DNA from: an uncultured Colwellia sp.
Lineage (GTDB): Bacteria > Pseudomonadota > Gammaproteobacteria > Enterobacterales > Alteromonadaceae
Length of the DNA: 64,000 nucleotides
Reading direction: 5' to 3'
Assembly (NCBI GenBank): GCA_913058145.1
Contig: CAJXQM010000002.1
Location: 62,001-126,000, forward strand
Part shown: positions 25,849-35,559 of the stretch, piece by piece
How the letters are laid out: each line of letters begins with the position of its first letter
How positions within the stretch are numbered: the first letter of the stretch is position 1
Translations under genes and position numbers: made by a program
The notes under the pieces: generated by a model
Databases searched by the model: none
The model's input: the letters and a program-made list of their open reading frames with translations, nothing else
Told to the model about the DNA's origin: nothing

Positions 25849-26277
25849 TATACTAGGTAAATGTGGTTTAAAGATTAGATAAAATGTTTACACAACCGTT
25901 TGTTTGACCATTAGTACTTTTATCAGGGATTTTAGGGATAAGTTAATCTTTATTGAATAAAGACAAAAATATAAAATTTTCATATCATTTTATATAATTA
26001 TTGGCCGAAACTTTACTCATTTAAATTTTGTAAAAAAGAGGTTATAATTAACATTAGCAAAAACTAAATTAATGAATAGTAATTTAGTCAGACCTAATGT
26101 CTTATAATCTACTTAAAGCTAAAGAAGATAAAATTATGAAAGCGAATGGAATTGGATTGGATATTTAATAGGTTATAAGTTCTAAGCAATTAATATTTCG
26201 GAAAAACGTCTTTAAACATAAAAGTAAAAATCAGTAACTATGTGCTGTAAATAAACAGTACAAGGAGAGTAATTAAA

Positions 26278-27864
26278 ATGATCAGTGAAGCGTTAGTTGA
26301 ATTATCACGGTGGCAGTTTGCTATTACTGCACTATTCCATTTCTTGTTTGTTCCCTTAACCATCGGTTTAACATGGATTCTAGTGATTATGGAATCCGTT
26401 TATGTGATGACCGGCCGTGAGATTTATCGGGACATGACAAAGTTTTGGGGAAAGCTATTTGGTATTAACTTTGCCATTGGTGTGGCCACCGGCCTCACCA
26501 TGGAATTTGAATTTGGTACAAATTGGTCATACTATTCTCACTATGTGGGTGATGTTTTTGGTGCACCGTTAGCGATTGAAGGTTTAATGGCCTTTTTTCT
26601 TGAATCTACCTTCGTAGGAATGTTCTTCTTAGGTTGGGAAAGATTAAGTAAACGACAGCATTTAGTGGGCACATTTTTGATGGCGTTGGGTACAAACTTT
26701 TCTGCGCTATGGATATTAATTGCTAATGGCTGGATGCAAAACCCAGTGGGAAGTGAATTCAACTACATGACAATGCGAATGGAGTTGGTCAGCTTTAGTG
26801 AAATTATTTTTAATCCAGTTGCGCAAGTTAAATTCATTCATACCGTAGCAGGCGGTTATGTTGCTGGTGCAATGTTTGTGTTAAGCATTAGTAGTTATTA
26901 CTTACTTAAAGGTAGAGACGTGGCGTTTGCTAAACGTTCTTTTTCGGTTGCTGCCGGTTTTGGTTTAGCCGCGATATTTTCCGTTATTCTACTAGGTGAT
27001 GAATCAGGCTATGAAGTAGGTGAAGTACAAAGAGTAAAACTTGCGGCTATTGAAGCGGAATATCATACCGAACCAGCGCCTGCAGCATTTACCTTAATAG
27101 GCCTACCTGATGATGAAGCAATGGAAACTCATTATGCAGTGAAAATTCCCTATGCGTTGGGCCTTATTGCCACGCGTTCTTTAGATGGCGAAGTGATGGG
27201 TTTACGCGATTTACAAAAAGCACATGAACCGCGTATTCGCAACGGCATGATTGCATATAAGTACTTAGTTAAATTACGTAATGGCGAAGACACGCCTGAG
27301 AATATTGCTAAATTTAATGAAACGAAACAAGATCTTGGTTACGGATTACTACTTAAACGCTACACCGATAATGTAGTTGATGCGACCGAAGCACAAATAC
27401 AGATGGCGGTTAAAGATTCAACCCCCCCTGTTGCCCCTATTTTTTGGGCATTTAGAATGATGGTGGCTTCTGGCATGATTATGTTGGTGTTATTTTGTTT
27501 AGCCTTTTATTTTAACGCTCGACGTCAAATTGAACAAAAACGTTGGTTGTTAAAATCATTATTTATTGCACTTCCATTGCCCTGGATAGCTATCGAAACC
27601 GGTTGGTTTGTTGCTGAGTTTGGTCGTCAGCCTTGGGCTATTAGTGAAATATTGCCAACGTTTTTATCTACCTCAAGTTTAGCGGCAAGCGATGTGTTAT
27701 TTTCTCTTGTTGCCTTCATCATTGTTTATAGCATTTTGTTTGTGATTGAAATGTACTTGATGATTAAGTTTGCTCGTTTAGGTCCTAGTTCATTACATAC
27801 CGGACGTTATCATTTTGAACAAGCACCAGAGTTAACATCTGGTCTTCGCAGCCAGAATTCTTAA
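26278..27864 (+). CDS. cydA: Cytochrome bd ubiquinol oxidase subunit I
   Basis: 528 residues, multi-spanning. It carries the heme b595 His ligand near the N-terminus ([15 protein letters not shown]) and the heme b558 ligands ([15 protein letters not shown] and the [11 protein letters not shown] Met). A long Q-loop of the E. coli type has Lys and Glu in [18 protein letters not shown]. The CydA signature [13 protein letters not shown] is present. The enzyme reduces oxygen to water with ubiquinol and has very high oxygen affinity. First gene of cydABX-DC; AAGGAGAG lies just upstream of the ATG. Confidence 0.97.
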   Translation: MISEALVELSRWQFAITALFHFLFVPLTIGLTWILVIMESVYVMTGREIYRDMTKFWGKLFGINFAIGVATGLTMEFEFGTNWSYYSHYVGDVFGAPLAIEGLMAFFLESTFVGMFFLGWERLSKRQHLVGTFLMALGTNFSALWILIANGWMQNPVGSEFNYMTMRMELVSFSEIIFNPVAQVKFIHTVAGGYVAGAMFVLSISSYYLLKGRDVAFAKRSFSVAAGFGLAAIFSVILLGDESGYEVGEVQRVKLAAIEAEYHTEPAPAAFTLIGLPDDEAMETHYAVKIPYALGLIATRSLDGEVMGLRDLQKAHEPRIRNGMIAYKYLVKLRNGEDTPENIAKFNETKQDLGYGLLLKRYTDNVVDATEAQIQMAVKDSTPPVAPIFWAFRMMVASGMIMLVLFCLAFYFNARRQIEQKRWLLKSLFIALPLPWIAIETGWFVAEFGRQPWAISEILPTFLSTSSLAASDVLFSLVAFIIVYSILFVIEMYLMIKFARLGPSSLHTGRYHFEQAPELTSGLRSQNS

Positions 27865-27874
27865 GGAGAGCTAC

Positions 27875-29029
27875 ATGTTTGATTACGAAACATTAAAATT
27901 TTTATGGTGGTGCTTAATCGGTTTTCTATTTATCGGTTTTGCAGTCACTGATGGTATGGATATGGGCGTAGGGGGTTTGTTACCCTTTGTTGCCAAAAAA
28001 GATGTTGAAAGCCGCGTTGTTATTAATACTGTCGGTCCACATTGGGATGGCAACCAAGTTTGGTTTATTACCGCAGGCGCTTCTCTATTCGCCGCATGGC
28101 CTTTAGTTTATGCGACCGCATTTAGCGGCTTTTATTTTGCGATGATGTTAACGCTATTTAGTTTATTTTTACGTCCGCTTGCTTTTGATTATCGTAGTAA
28201 AATAGACTCGTTAAAATGGCGCACTAACTGGGATAAAGCATTATTTGTTGGCTCTATGGTACCTCCCCTGGTGTTTGGTGTTGCTTTCGGTAATTTATTA
28301 CAAGGCGTGCCATTTGGGTTTGATTCATTAATGCGCGTAACCTATACCGGATCATTTTTCGCTTTGTTTACTCCTTTTACTCTTTTAACAGGCGTAGTGA
28401 GTGTCGCTATGATGTTAATGCATGGTTCAACGTGGTTGGTAATGCGCACAGATGCTGATGTGGCGAAACGTTCAGCTAATATTGGTCGTGTGGTGGCAGT
28501 TGTGTTATCACTGGCTTTTGCGCTTGCTGGTGTAATGGTTTGGCAAAGTATTGATGGCTATTGGGTTGTAAGTACTATTGACACCATGGGACAAGCACAA
28601 CCCACAATTAAGGAAGTAACCACAGGTGCTGGTGCTTGGCTAACTAATTACCAAGAGAATCCAATATTATGGCTAGTGCCTGCTATTGGGTTAATTACAC
28701 CATTTTTGGTTGCGCTTTTGTTAAGTATAAAAAACAAAAGCACCTCAGTAAAAGTAGCCGCTTTTATCGGAAGCTCTTTTACCATTGTCAGTGTAATTTT
28801 AACCGCTGGTATTGCTATGTTCCCATTTGTTATGCCATCAAGTAGCATTCCAAATCACAGCTTATTAATGTGGGATACTGTTTCTAGTGAAGGAACGTTA
28901 GGTTTAATGCTTGCTGTAGTCGCCTTTTTTGTTCCCATTATTCTTGGTTATACCCTTTGGTGTTACAAAAAAATGTGGCGTACCGTTACCGTGGCTGAAA
29001 TTGAGCAAAACAATCACACAGCCTATTAA
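27875..29029 (+). CDS. cydB: Cytochrome bd ubiquinol oxidase subunit II
   Basis: 384 residues, integral membrane. It begins in the CydB manner (FLWWCLIGFLFIGFAVTDGMDMGVGGLLPF, followed by VGPHWDGNQVWFITAGASLFAAWP). It pairs with CydA in the inner membrane. The gene starts 10 bp after cydA with AAGGAG, so it is translated from the same mRNA. Length matches E. coli CydB (379). Confidence 0.97.
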   Translation: MFDYETLKFLWWCLIGFLFIGFAVTDGMDMGVGGLLPFVAKKDVESRVVINTVGPHWDGNQVWFITAGASLFAAWPLVYATAFSGFYFAMMLTLFSLFLRPLAFDYRSKIDSLKWRTNWDKALFVGSMVPPLVFGVAFGNLLQGVPFGFDSLMRVTYTGSFFALFTPFTLLTGVVSVAMMLMHGSTWLVMRTDADVAKRSANIGRVVAVVLSLAFALAGVMVWQSIDGYWVVSTIDTMGQAQPTIKEVTTGAGAWLTNYQENPILWLVPAIGLITPFLVALLLSIKNKSTSVKVAAFIGSSFTIVSVILTAGIAMFPFVMPSSSIPNHSLLMWDTVSSEGTLGLMLAVVAFFVPIILGYTLWCYKKMWRTVTVAEIEQNNHTAY

Positions 29030-29077
29030 TTTGGTTGGTATAACGCGACTAAACATGACCAAACAAGGTTAAATAAA

Positions 29078-29109
29078 GCTGAGCATAACTAAGCAAAGTT
29101 GAGCTCAGC
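29078..29109 (+). other. Stem-loop between cydB and cydX
   Basis: GCTGAGC and GCTCAGC form a 7-bp inverted repeat with an 18-nt loop, in the 109-bp gap between cydB and cydX. No U tract follows, so it is more likely an mRNA processing or stability element than a terminator. Confidence 0.4.
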
Positions 29110-29138
29110 AATATTAAAAAAGAATAGAGGAAAATATT

Positions 29139-29270
29139 ATGTGGTATTTCAGTTGGATTTTAGGTGTATTACTCGCAGTGTCTTTGGGCATAATTAATGT
29201 GATGTGGTACGAAATGGAACAGCATGTAGACAATGTTGCTAAAGATCAAGATAGCGACGATCAACCATAA
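29139..29270 (+). CDS. cydX: Cytochrome bd small subunit CydX
   Basis: A 43-residue single-pass membrane protein missing from the ORF track: it opens MWYFSWILGVLLAVSLGIIN and has an acidic C-terminal tail (KDQDSDDQP). The MWYFSWILG start is the CydX/YbgT hallmark. It binds CydA and stabilises the hemes. Position after cydB and a GAGGAAA ribosome site support the call. Confidence 0.95.
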   Translation: MWYFSWILGVLLAVSLGIINVMWYEMEQHVDNVAKDQDSDDQP

Positions 29271-29325
29271 AGTAAAACGAATGCGCAGCATTGAAAAATA
29301 ATGGGCCAGTATTAAGTGGATTACT

Positions 29326-31140
29326 ATGACAGAGAAAACTAAACAGCAAAAGAAGCAGGTTAATCACTGGCTCAAATCTCAAAAAAAATATGCCCACGGC
29401 AGGTTAAGCCGGGCTATTGCGTTGGGATCATTAAATGGACTATTAATGATCGTACAAACCGCAATACTGGCTTACCTTATTAATTTAGTCATATTTGCTA
29501 GTAATGAAGCGGGTTTGAATAATGGTTCAAGTAGTAATACCTTAAGTAATACCTTAAGTAATAGTGTTCTTACTAATATTAGTGATGGGGTTATTTTTAC
29601 CGACATCACTATGATAAGTATGGCATTAGTGGCTGTTATTCTTTGTCGTGCGGCATTGGGCTACTTTAGTGAATGTTATAGCCGTCGTGGTGCCATGGAT
29701 ATTAAAACAAATATTCGCTCACGACTGCTTAATCGCTTATTTCAGCTTGGCCCTGCTTACACGCAAACTAAGGGGAGTGCTAAAGTAGCGCATTTACTGC
29801 ATCAAGGTGTTGATTCATTAGAAGATTATTTTGCTGGCTATCTTCCTGTCATTGCCTACTGCGCAGTTATACCGTTAGCAATACTTATTGCCGTATTTCC
29901 CATTGATTGGCAATCAGGATTAATTCTATTATTTACCGCGCCTATGGTACCGTTTTTCATGATACTTATCGGTCATAAAGCACAACGTTTAAACGAAGAG
30001 CATTGGGCTAAATTACAGCGAATGAGCAGTCATTTTTTGGATATTATCCAAGGATTAACACAGCTTAAAATATTCAATGCCTCCCGTAGAGAAATAGCCG
30101 CCGTCAAAAAAATCAGTGATGACTATGGCGATGAAACTATGGGCATTTTAAAAATTGCTTTTCTCTCTTCATTTGTCTTAGAGTTTTTAGCTTCTATTTC
30201 AATCGCATTAGTCGCCGTTATTTTAGGCTTTCGATTATATTATGGCGATGTTGATTATATTTTTGCCTTATGGGTTTTATTACTCGCCCCTGAATTTTAT
30301 TTACCTTTTAGACAACTTGGCACCCAGTATCATGCCAAAATGGCGGGTGTTTCAGCAGCAGAAGATCTGATTGAAGTACTTAATGAACCACAGATACAAG
30401 TTAGCCAACAAGACACCTTTATAGCGCCTTTCACTATCAACCTTGTGCAAGCAGAATTCGCCTACCCCGAACGGAGCAATGCATTAACAAACGTTACTAT
30501 TGAGTTTTCATCTCACGGTTTATATGCCGTCATTGGTGACAGTGGTTCGGGAAAATCAACCTTAACAGACATGGTATTAGGCTTTGTTCAACCAAACGCT
30601 GGCCAGGTGATGATAAACGATAAACCGTTAACCTCTGCTAACCGTGATCAATGGTTAAAACATTGCGGATGGATCTCACAACAGGCACAAATTTTTTATG
30701 GCTCCTTAGCGTTTAATGTCGCCATGTCAGACGATTATCAAGATGAATTGGTGCTTGAAGCGCTTGAAAAATCGGGGTTAGCAAGCTTTGTACAAACACT
30801 TGAGCAAGGTATTAAGAGTACAATTGGCGAAGCCGGTGCAGGAATTTCTGGTGGACAAGCCCAGCGCTTGGCCCTAGCACGAGTCTTTTATCATCAGCCC
30901 GATGTGCTTATTCTGGATGAGCCAACAAGTCATCTGGATCAGCAAACTGAAAAAATAATTACTTCTTCAATAAATGCCTATGCTAAAAATCATATCGTGA
31001 TTGTTATTGCCCACCGTTTACATACCGTTATTGAAGCTAAAAACATCATTGTACTTGAACAAGGAAAAGTCATTGAATCTGGCACACACCAATCATTGTT
31101 AAACCATGATGGCTATTACGCAGGAATGGTTTCACTATGA
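29326..31140 (+). CDS. cydD: Thiol reductant ABC exporter subunit CydD
   Basis: A 604-residue half-transporter: six TM helices, then an ATPase domain with Walker A GDSGSGKST, signature GISGGQAQRLALARV, Walker B VLILDEPTSHLD and the switch His (IAHRL). With CydC it exports glutathione and cysteine to the periplasm, needed for cytochrome bd assembly. The first periplasmic loop carries a tandem repeat (SSSNTLSNTLSNS) encoded by two 12-nt units, unusual for the family. It follows cydX by 55 bp in the same operon. Confidence 0.93.
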   Translation: MTEKTKQQKKQVNHWLKSQKKYAHGRLSRAIALGSLNGLLMIVQTAILAYLINLVIFASNEAGLNNGSSSNTLSNTLSNSVLTNISDGVIFTDITMISMALVAVILCRAALGYFSECYSRRGAMDIKTNIRSRLLNRLFQLGPAYTQTKGSAKVAHLLHQGVDSLEDYFAGYLPVIAYCAVIPLAILIAVFPIDWQSGLILLFTAPMVPFFMILIGHKAQRLNEEHWAKLQRMSSHFLDIIQGLTQLKIFNASRREIAAVKKISDDYGDETMGILKIAFLSSFVLEFLASISIALVAVILGFRLYYGDVDYIFALWVLLLAPEFYLPFRQLGTQYHAKMAGVSAAEDLIEVLNEPQIQVSQQDTFIAPFTINLVQAEFAYPERSNALTNVTIEFSSHGLYAVIGDSGSGKSTLTDMVLGFVQPNAGQVMINDKPLTSANRDQWLKHCGWISQQAQIFYGSLAFNVAMSDDYQDELVLEALEKSGLASFVQTLEQGIKSTIGEAGAGISGGQAQRLALARVFYHQPDVLILDEPTSHLDQQTEKIITSSINAYAKNHIVIVIAHRLHTVIEAKNIIVLEQGKVIESGTHQSLLNHDGYYAGMVSL

Positions 31141-31162
31141 ATAAGTATATGGAGGTAAATTT

Positions 31163-32980
31163 ATGAAGGTATTTTTCCGCTTAATCCGCTTACTTAAGCC
31201 CCAGTTACCTTTGATGTTGCTTGGCGCATTATTGTCAGTCATTACGGTGTTAGCCAACATCAGTTTATTGGCAGTTTCTGGTTGGTTTATTACATTAATG
31301 GCTATTGCCGGAACATCAGGCATAACAGTAAATTACTTTACGCCTGCGGCCATCATTCGATTTTTAGCTATTGTGCGCACAGCCGGTCGTTATGCTGAAC
31401 GTATGTTAACGCACAGGGCAACGTTTAACGCACTGGCTGACTTACGTCATTACTTCTACCAGCAACTTGAACCTTTATTACCCTATTATCGGATTAATTT
31501 ACGCTCAGGCGATCTGCTCGCAAGATTACAACAAGATATTGATAATCTTGATAACTTCTATTTGCGCGTACTGTTACCGATGGTAGTTGCCCTAATATCA
31601 GTACCCATCGTTTGTTATGCATTAGCTATTTTCTCTCCCGCTATTGCTTGGGTGATGCTAAGTGCGTTGCTCGTTGTGGCGATTATTTTTCCGGTGATCA
31701 GTTATTTTGCATCAACAACGCTATCCAAGGAAAAATCTCACTTAGAGAGCCATCTAACGGAAGAGTTAATCAATGGTATTGGCGCAATTAAAACGCTATT
31801 GGTTTATCAAGTTAGCATCAGTTATCAGCGCTCAATAGCCAGTATGACTAAGCAATATTATGATGTGCGTTATCACTTAGTGAAAATTAATGCCGGTTTA
31901 AGTGCTATAACGTTCATACTTATTCATTTATCAGCGCTAGTGTGCTTTTTTGTTTTGTTACCCCAATTGTCCGCAGGCGACGTTGACAGCAAGTCTTTAG
32001 TGGCGGTTATTTTATTGGTATTGGTAAGCTTTGAAACAGTAAGCAGTATGCCTTTAGCATTGCAGTTGTTACCACAAAGTTTAGCCAGTGCAACTAGGCT
32101 ATTCGCTATTATTGATAAAGAAAAACCTACCGAAATAGGTATCCAGTCAGTTCAACAGGGAAACATTAATTTTGAAAACTTCACTTTTAGTTATCCAGAG
32201 CAACAATCACCTAGTTTAGTTGATATTAATTTATCTATAAAAGCGGGTGAAAAAGTTGCGATTATTGGCGCAAGTGGTGCTGGAAAATCAACCTTAGTTA
32301 ATTTACTCATGGGCTTTTGGCCAACAGGTTTAGCACTTTCATCAACCCACGATTTATCAGTCGCTAATCTATCCGTATCAGCTGCATCAGCACCCTCAAC
32401 TACTCCCGTAAAAGATGACCTGAGTAACGGGCGGATAACGATTAATGATATTGATTTAAGCTTACTAAACCAAGAATCTTTACGAGAGCATATTGCTTTA
32501 ATGAGTCAACAGGGATATTTATTTGATGCCAGTATTTCTGATAACTTGCGTTTAGCAAAACATGACGTAACAGAAGAAGAAATGCGCCATGTCTGTGAAT
32601 TAGTCAACTTAACCTCCTTTATAGATAGTTTACCTGCAGGCTTTGATACTTGGCTAGGCTCTACCGGAATAGGATTATCAGGCGGTCAAGCACAACGCTT
32701 GCAAATAGCACAGTTATTACTACGTTCTGCCAGTGTTCTAATTTTAGATGAGCCAACAAAAGGATTAGACCGTCGTAATGAAGAAGAAGTGATGGTTAAT
32801 ATTTTAGATCATGTAAAGCAGCAAAAACAAAGTTTACTGGTCATCACGCATAAACCTTTAATGCTAGAAAAAATGGATAAAATAATTGTGATGGAACAAG
32901 GGAAAATAGTTGCTCAAGGATCTCATAAGCAACTTTCTAGTAATAATAATTATTATAAACAGTTACTTAATTATTTTTAA
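31163..32980 (+). CDS. cydC: Thiol reductant ABC exporter subunit CydC
   Basis: 605 residues: an ABC transmembrane domain followed by an ATPase domain with Walker A GASGAGKST, signature GLSGGQAQRLQIA, Walker B VLILDEPTKGLD and switch His (VITHKPL). Heterodimer partner of CydD. About 35 extra residues rich in Ser, Ala and Thr (SSTHDLSVANLSVSAASAPS...) are inserted between Walker A and the Q-loop, on the surface near where a short loop is normal. It is 22 bp after cydD, the last gene of the operon. Confidence 0.93.
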   Translation: MKVFFRLIRLLKPQLPLMLLGALLSVITVLANISLLAVSGWFITLMAIAGTSGITVNYFTPAAIIRFLAIVRTAGRYAERMLTHRATFNALADLRHYFYQQLEPLLPYYRINLRSGDLLARLQQDIDNLDNFYLRVLLPMVVALISVPIVCYALAIFSPAIAWVMLSALLVVAIIFPVISYFASTTLSKEKSHLESHLTEELINGIGAIKTLLVYQVSISYQRSIASMTKQYYDVRYHLVKINAGLSAITFILIHLSALVCFFVLLPQLSAGDVDSKSLVAVILLVLVSFETVSSMPLALQLLPQSLASATRLFAIIDKEKPTEIGIQSVQQGNINFENFTFSYPEQQSPSLVDINLSIKAGEKVAIIGASGAGKSTLVNLLMGFWPTGLALSSTHDLSVANLSVSAASAPSTTPVKDDLSNGRITINDIDLSLLNQESLREHIALMSQQGYLFDASISDNLRLAKHDVTEEEMRHVCELVNLTSFIDSLPAGFDTWLGSTGIGLSGGQAQRLQIAQLLLRSASVLILDEPTKGLDRRNEEEVMVNILDHVKQQKQSLLVITHKPLMLEKMDKIIVMEQGKIVAQGSHKQLSSNNNYYKQLLNYF

Positions 32981-33130
32981 TAGCTCGACAAGAATGACCC
33001 ATTTAGCTTACCTAGTCCCAAGGTTGATTAGATAAGCCTGATGAAATAACTTACTAAAAAGATAACTTAATTTTATCTTTAGAATTTTTATAATTTGAAC
33101 TAAAAAAACACTATAACTATGGAGAAGTAT

Positions 33131-33733
33131 ATGAAATATATGAAGTCAATGAGCATTAATGTAGTGTTAGCTAGCACTTTATCTATATCACCCTTTCTGG
33201 CAAATGCGGAAGGAATGATTCCAAGTGAAAATATTAAGGAAGCGCGTTCTTTGGTAAAAGCTTTTGGCAGTGATTTAAAACACGTATTAAAAACGTCGAT
33301 GAAATCAGAAGGGCCAATAAAAGCATTAGAGGTATGTAATACTCAAGCAGGACCTATTGCCAAACAGAACTCCTCTTTATCAGGTTGGGACATAGCGCGA
33401 ACGTCACTGAAAGTTAGAAACGAAAACAACGCACCGGATGAATGGGAATTAACTGTACTACATCAATTTGAAAAACGTAAAGCCGCAGGAGAAAATCTAA
33501 AAACTATGGAATATGCTGAAACGGTACAACAAGGTGATAAATCAGTTTATCGTTATATGAAGCCAATACCGACTGCAGGCGTTTGTGTACAATGTCATGG
33601 CGGAAATGTAGGTGACGAAATCACCAAGAAAGTAGCATTATTATATCCTAATGATAATGCTACAGGGTTCAACATTGGTGATATTCGTGGTGCATTCAGC
33701 TTACAAAAAATAATTACGAAACCTATAGATTAA
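33131..33733 (+). CDS. DUF3365 (Tll0287-like) periplasmic heme protein
   Basis: About 200 residues with a signal peptide (STLSISPFLANA). The Tll0287-like/DUF3365 domain holds one c-type heme motif, CVQCH, near the C-terminus. The track begins at an ATG 12 nt upstream, but GGAGAAG sits 6 nt before the ATG at 33131, which I prefer. The protein should sit in the periplasm as a small electron carrier or heme-based sensor. Being next to the bd-oxidase and thiol-export genes fits a redox role. The last codons (PID-stop) lie in a repeat that recurs 1.75 kb downstream. Confidence 0.78.
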   Translation: MKYMKSMSINVVLASTLSISPFLANAEGMIPSENIKEARSLVKAFGSDLKHVLKTSMKSEGPIKALEVCNTQAGPIAKQNSSLSGWDIARTSLKVRNENNAPDEWELTVLHQFEKRKAAGENLKTMEYAETVQQGDKSVYRYMKPIPTAGVCVQCHGGNVGDEITKKVALLYPNDNATGFNIGDIRGAFSLQKIITKPID

Positions 33734-33778
33734 CAGCTGTAATGACAAATCAATTCTGATTTTACGACAAGGGTTACA
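33699..33778 (+). repeat. Direct repeat, copy A (3' end of the DUF3365 gene)
   Basis: 80 bp that align without gaps to 35449-35528. The last 55 bp match at 48 positions and the first 25 at 17. Copy A spans the final codons and stop of the DUF3365 gene. The two copies bracket the polysaccharide pyruvyl transferase gene. Confidence 0.85.
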
Positions 33779-33854
33779 TAGACTGACTATGCGCCCCTTG
33801 AATACTCCTCCTCTATCTGCGCCATATTGATTAATTTCAGACGTCTAATACACA

Positions 33855-35036
33855 TTAACTTGATGCAGATTCAAGAGATTCTGATAAAAATGACAATGAC
33901 TTTTCTTTTTCTTTAGATATTTGTTGATTGGCGTAAGAAAAATCAACGGTCATTGCGTTGTCAGGCAAATCCTTCCCTTTATATAACACCCTCTCTCTTA
34001 AACCCGTAATACCAAGGATAGTATTCATTCTTGAATGAAGTGCTGCCTGGGAAGGATTATTATGACGCTTGAATGTGAAAAAGGGACAGTTGTAGATAAT
34101 TGAAAATACCGTACCATGAAAAGAGTCTGTACAAACAAACGCGGCATTTTTGAACAATCCAACAAATTCAGCTGGCCCGGTATTATACGCCTTAATAATA
34201 TCTGGATTAGAGTCCATAATATCATGCTTATTGACCGGCAATACCACTATGACCAAATCGAGATATTTCGCTATTGCCTTAGCTGTTTCCCTGATGTAAT
34301 TGTCAGACTCCAAAATATAACAAAGTAAATATTCTTTAGAGGTTATATTTGAATCCTCCTCACTGATACTATTCCATGTTTTTATGTCAAGGAGCAATGT
34401 GGGATCAAGCACAACTTGCGCCGTTCGCCCTGTCAGTGCCTTGATTTCATCTGCCCCTTCCTTCTCTCTGATAGAAAGATATGGAATGTCTAGGATCTGC
34501 TCTTTCATCCAATCTCTTGCATGTCCAGGTATTTCTGATAAACCTAAACTTGGTGCATAGGCGACTCTTTGTTGTTGGGGAGCAAACTTCAAAAAATAAC
34601 TAGCATCTTCGTAATGACCGCCTGGATGCCATACCTGATCACTACCGACAACAAAAGCTTCGCACTGTGGAGGCAATTTAACCAATTCTTCAAATGCGGT
34701 ATAACGAATACTGCCCAGCTTAAAATGTTTGTCTAAAAATCGATCATAGAGTGCCGTTCGTCCTTGCGTAAGCTTACATTTTTTCTTTTCAAATAGGCGA
34801 TCACTTATTCTACTTTTCAATGTCGAAAACTGGCGGACTGACAACACTTTTTTAATGAGACCCGTGAAAGAAGAATCTGTAGCGTTATGTATCGCTCCGT
34901 TCGTGTTATCACGGTCATAATCTATCACTTCACAAGAGAATCCGAGCTTCTCTATCGTCGTTTCCAATGCATACAACTGAAGAAATGTGCCGTAATTATA
35001 ATATCTTGGGAATGATAAAAGACCAATTTTTTTCAT
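33855..35036 (-). CDS. Polysaccharide pyruvyl transferase family protein
   Basis: 393 residues of PF04230. The N-terminal motif is GLLSFPRYYNYGTFLQLYALE; VVGSDQVWHPGG, RVAYAPSLG, REKEGADEI and a C-terminal FVCTDSFHGTVFSIIYNCPF follow, all family hallmarks. Members transfer pyruvate ketals to glycans or belong to related cell-surface pathways. The gene stands alone, with no glycan genes within several kb, and is bracketed by direct repeats. By eye it is less A+T-rich than its neighbours, so recent acquisition is likely. Confidence 0.85.
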   Translation of the reverse strand: MKKIGLLSFPRYYNYGTFLQLYALETTIEKLGFSCEVIDYDRDNTNGAIHNATDSSFTGLIKKVLSVRQFSTLKSRISDRLFEKKKCKLTQGRTALYDRFLDKHFKLGSIRYTAFEELVKLPPQCEAFVVGSDQVWHPGGHYEDASYFLKFAPQQQRVAYAPSLGLSEIPGHARDWMKEQILDIPYLSIREKEGADEIKALTGRTAQVVLDPTLLLDIKTWNSISEEDSNITSKEYLLCYILESDNYIRETAKAIAKYLDLVIVVLPVNKHDIMDSNPDIIKAYNTGPAEFVGLFKNAAFVCTDSFHGTVFSIIYNCPFFTFKRHNNPSQAALHSRMNTILGITGLRERVLYKGKDLPDNAMTVDFSYANQQISKEKEKSLSFLSESLESASS

Positions 35037-35448
35037 TCTGTAACCTCCGAATTGTGATAGAAATAGATAGCATCAACAGATAACTGTTGTCGCTAAAAAA
35101 TGTATTTGTTATTGCCATAGTTGTGTTCAATGATATAAATGTTTGGTTCACTAATTTTTTAAATCACATAGTTAAAATGGATTTTATTATGTACCCATAT
35201 TTTCAACGTTTATAAGGTTTAGAGTGAATGTAGTAATATGTAACTAGCAAAATACAGGCCATAATAATTATCATGGTTAATTAATATGTATTCCCCCTCC
35301 TATTACCACCTTGTCTACATTGTTTCGCCAAACACACCGATAATATAGGCCTGTGTTATTGGCAACTTATTGCAAATCTAACGACTTCATGATTAATCGA
35401 GGCAATAATTTTGTAAAGACAAGTTTTTATGGTCTCTGGTACTAAGAC
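35037..35448. other. Non-coding region upstream of the pyruvyl transferase gene
   Basis: About 410 bp, A+T rich, no credible ORF. It should contain the pyruvyl transferase promoter (minus strand). No transposase, integrase or terminal inverted repeat is visible. Confidence 0.4.
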
Positions 35449-35528
35449 GCTTATAAAAAACAATCACAATGGGTATAGATTAACGGCAGTAATGACAGAT
35501 CTGTTCTGATTTTACGATAAGGATTACA
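35449..35528 (+). repeat. Direct repeat, copy B (remnant of a DUF3365 3' end)
   Basis: This matches copy A without gaps. In the corresponding frame it reads L-stop-KTITMGID-stop against LQKIITKPID-stop of the DUF3365 protein, so it is a decayed copy of that gene's end. It is followed by a 17-bp palindrome (ATTGTTAAATTAACAAT) just before the ubiA-like stop. Confidence 0.8.
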
Positions 35529-35559
35529 GTAAGTAATGGTATTGTTAAATTAACAATGC

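Larger units (their letters stand above)
25682..26277. promoter_or_regulatory. Divergent regulatory region between the sigma-54 activator and cydA
   Basis: About 600 bp, strongly A+T rich, without a credible ORF. It contains the activator's own promoter (minus strand), the palindromes at 25706-25752, a -24/-12 promoter at 25833, and roughly 420 nt that would form a long untranslated cydA leader. A weaker -24-like sequence (TTGGCCGAAAC, near 26001) lacks the -12 GC. Confidence 0.6.

Noticed and set aside
26001-26016. TTGGCCGAAACTTTAC as a second sigma-54 promoter for cydA
   Set aside because: The -12 reads AC where GC is needed; the site at 25833 is far better.
34116-34328. 70-residue plus-strand ORF inside the pyruvyl transferase gene
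   Set aside because: Shadow frame of a clear PF04230 gene.
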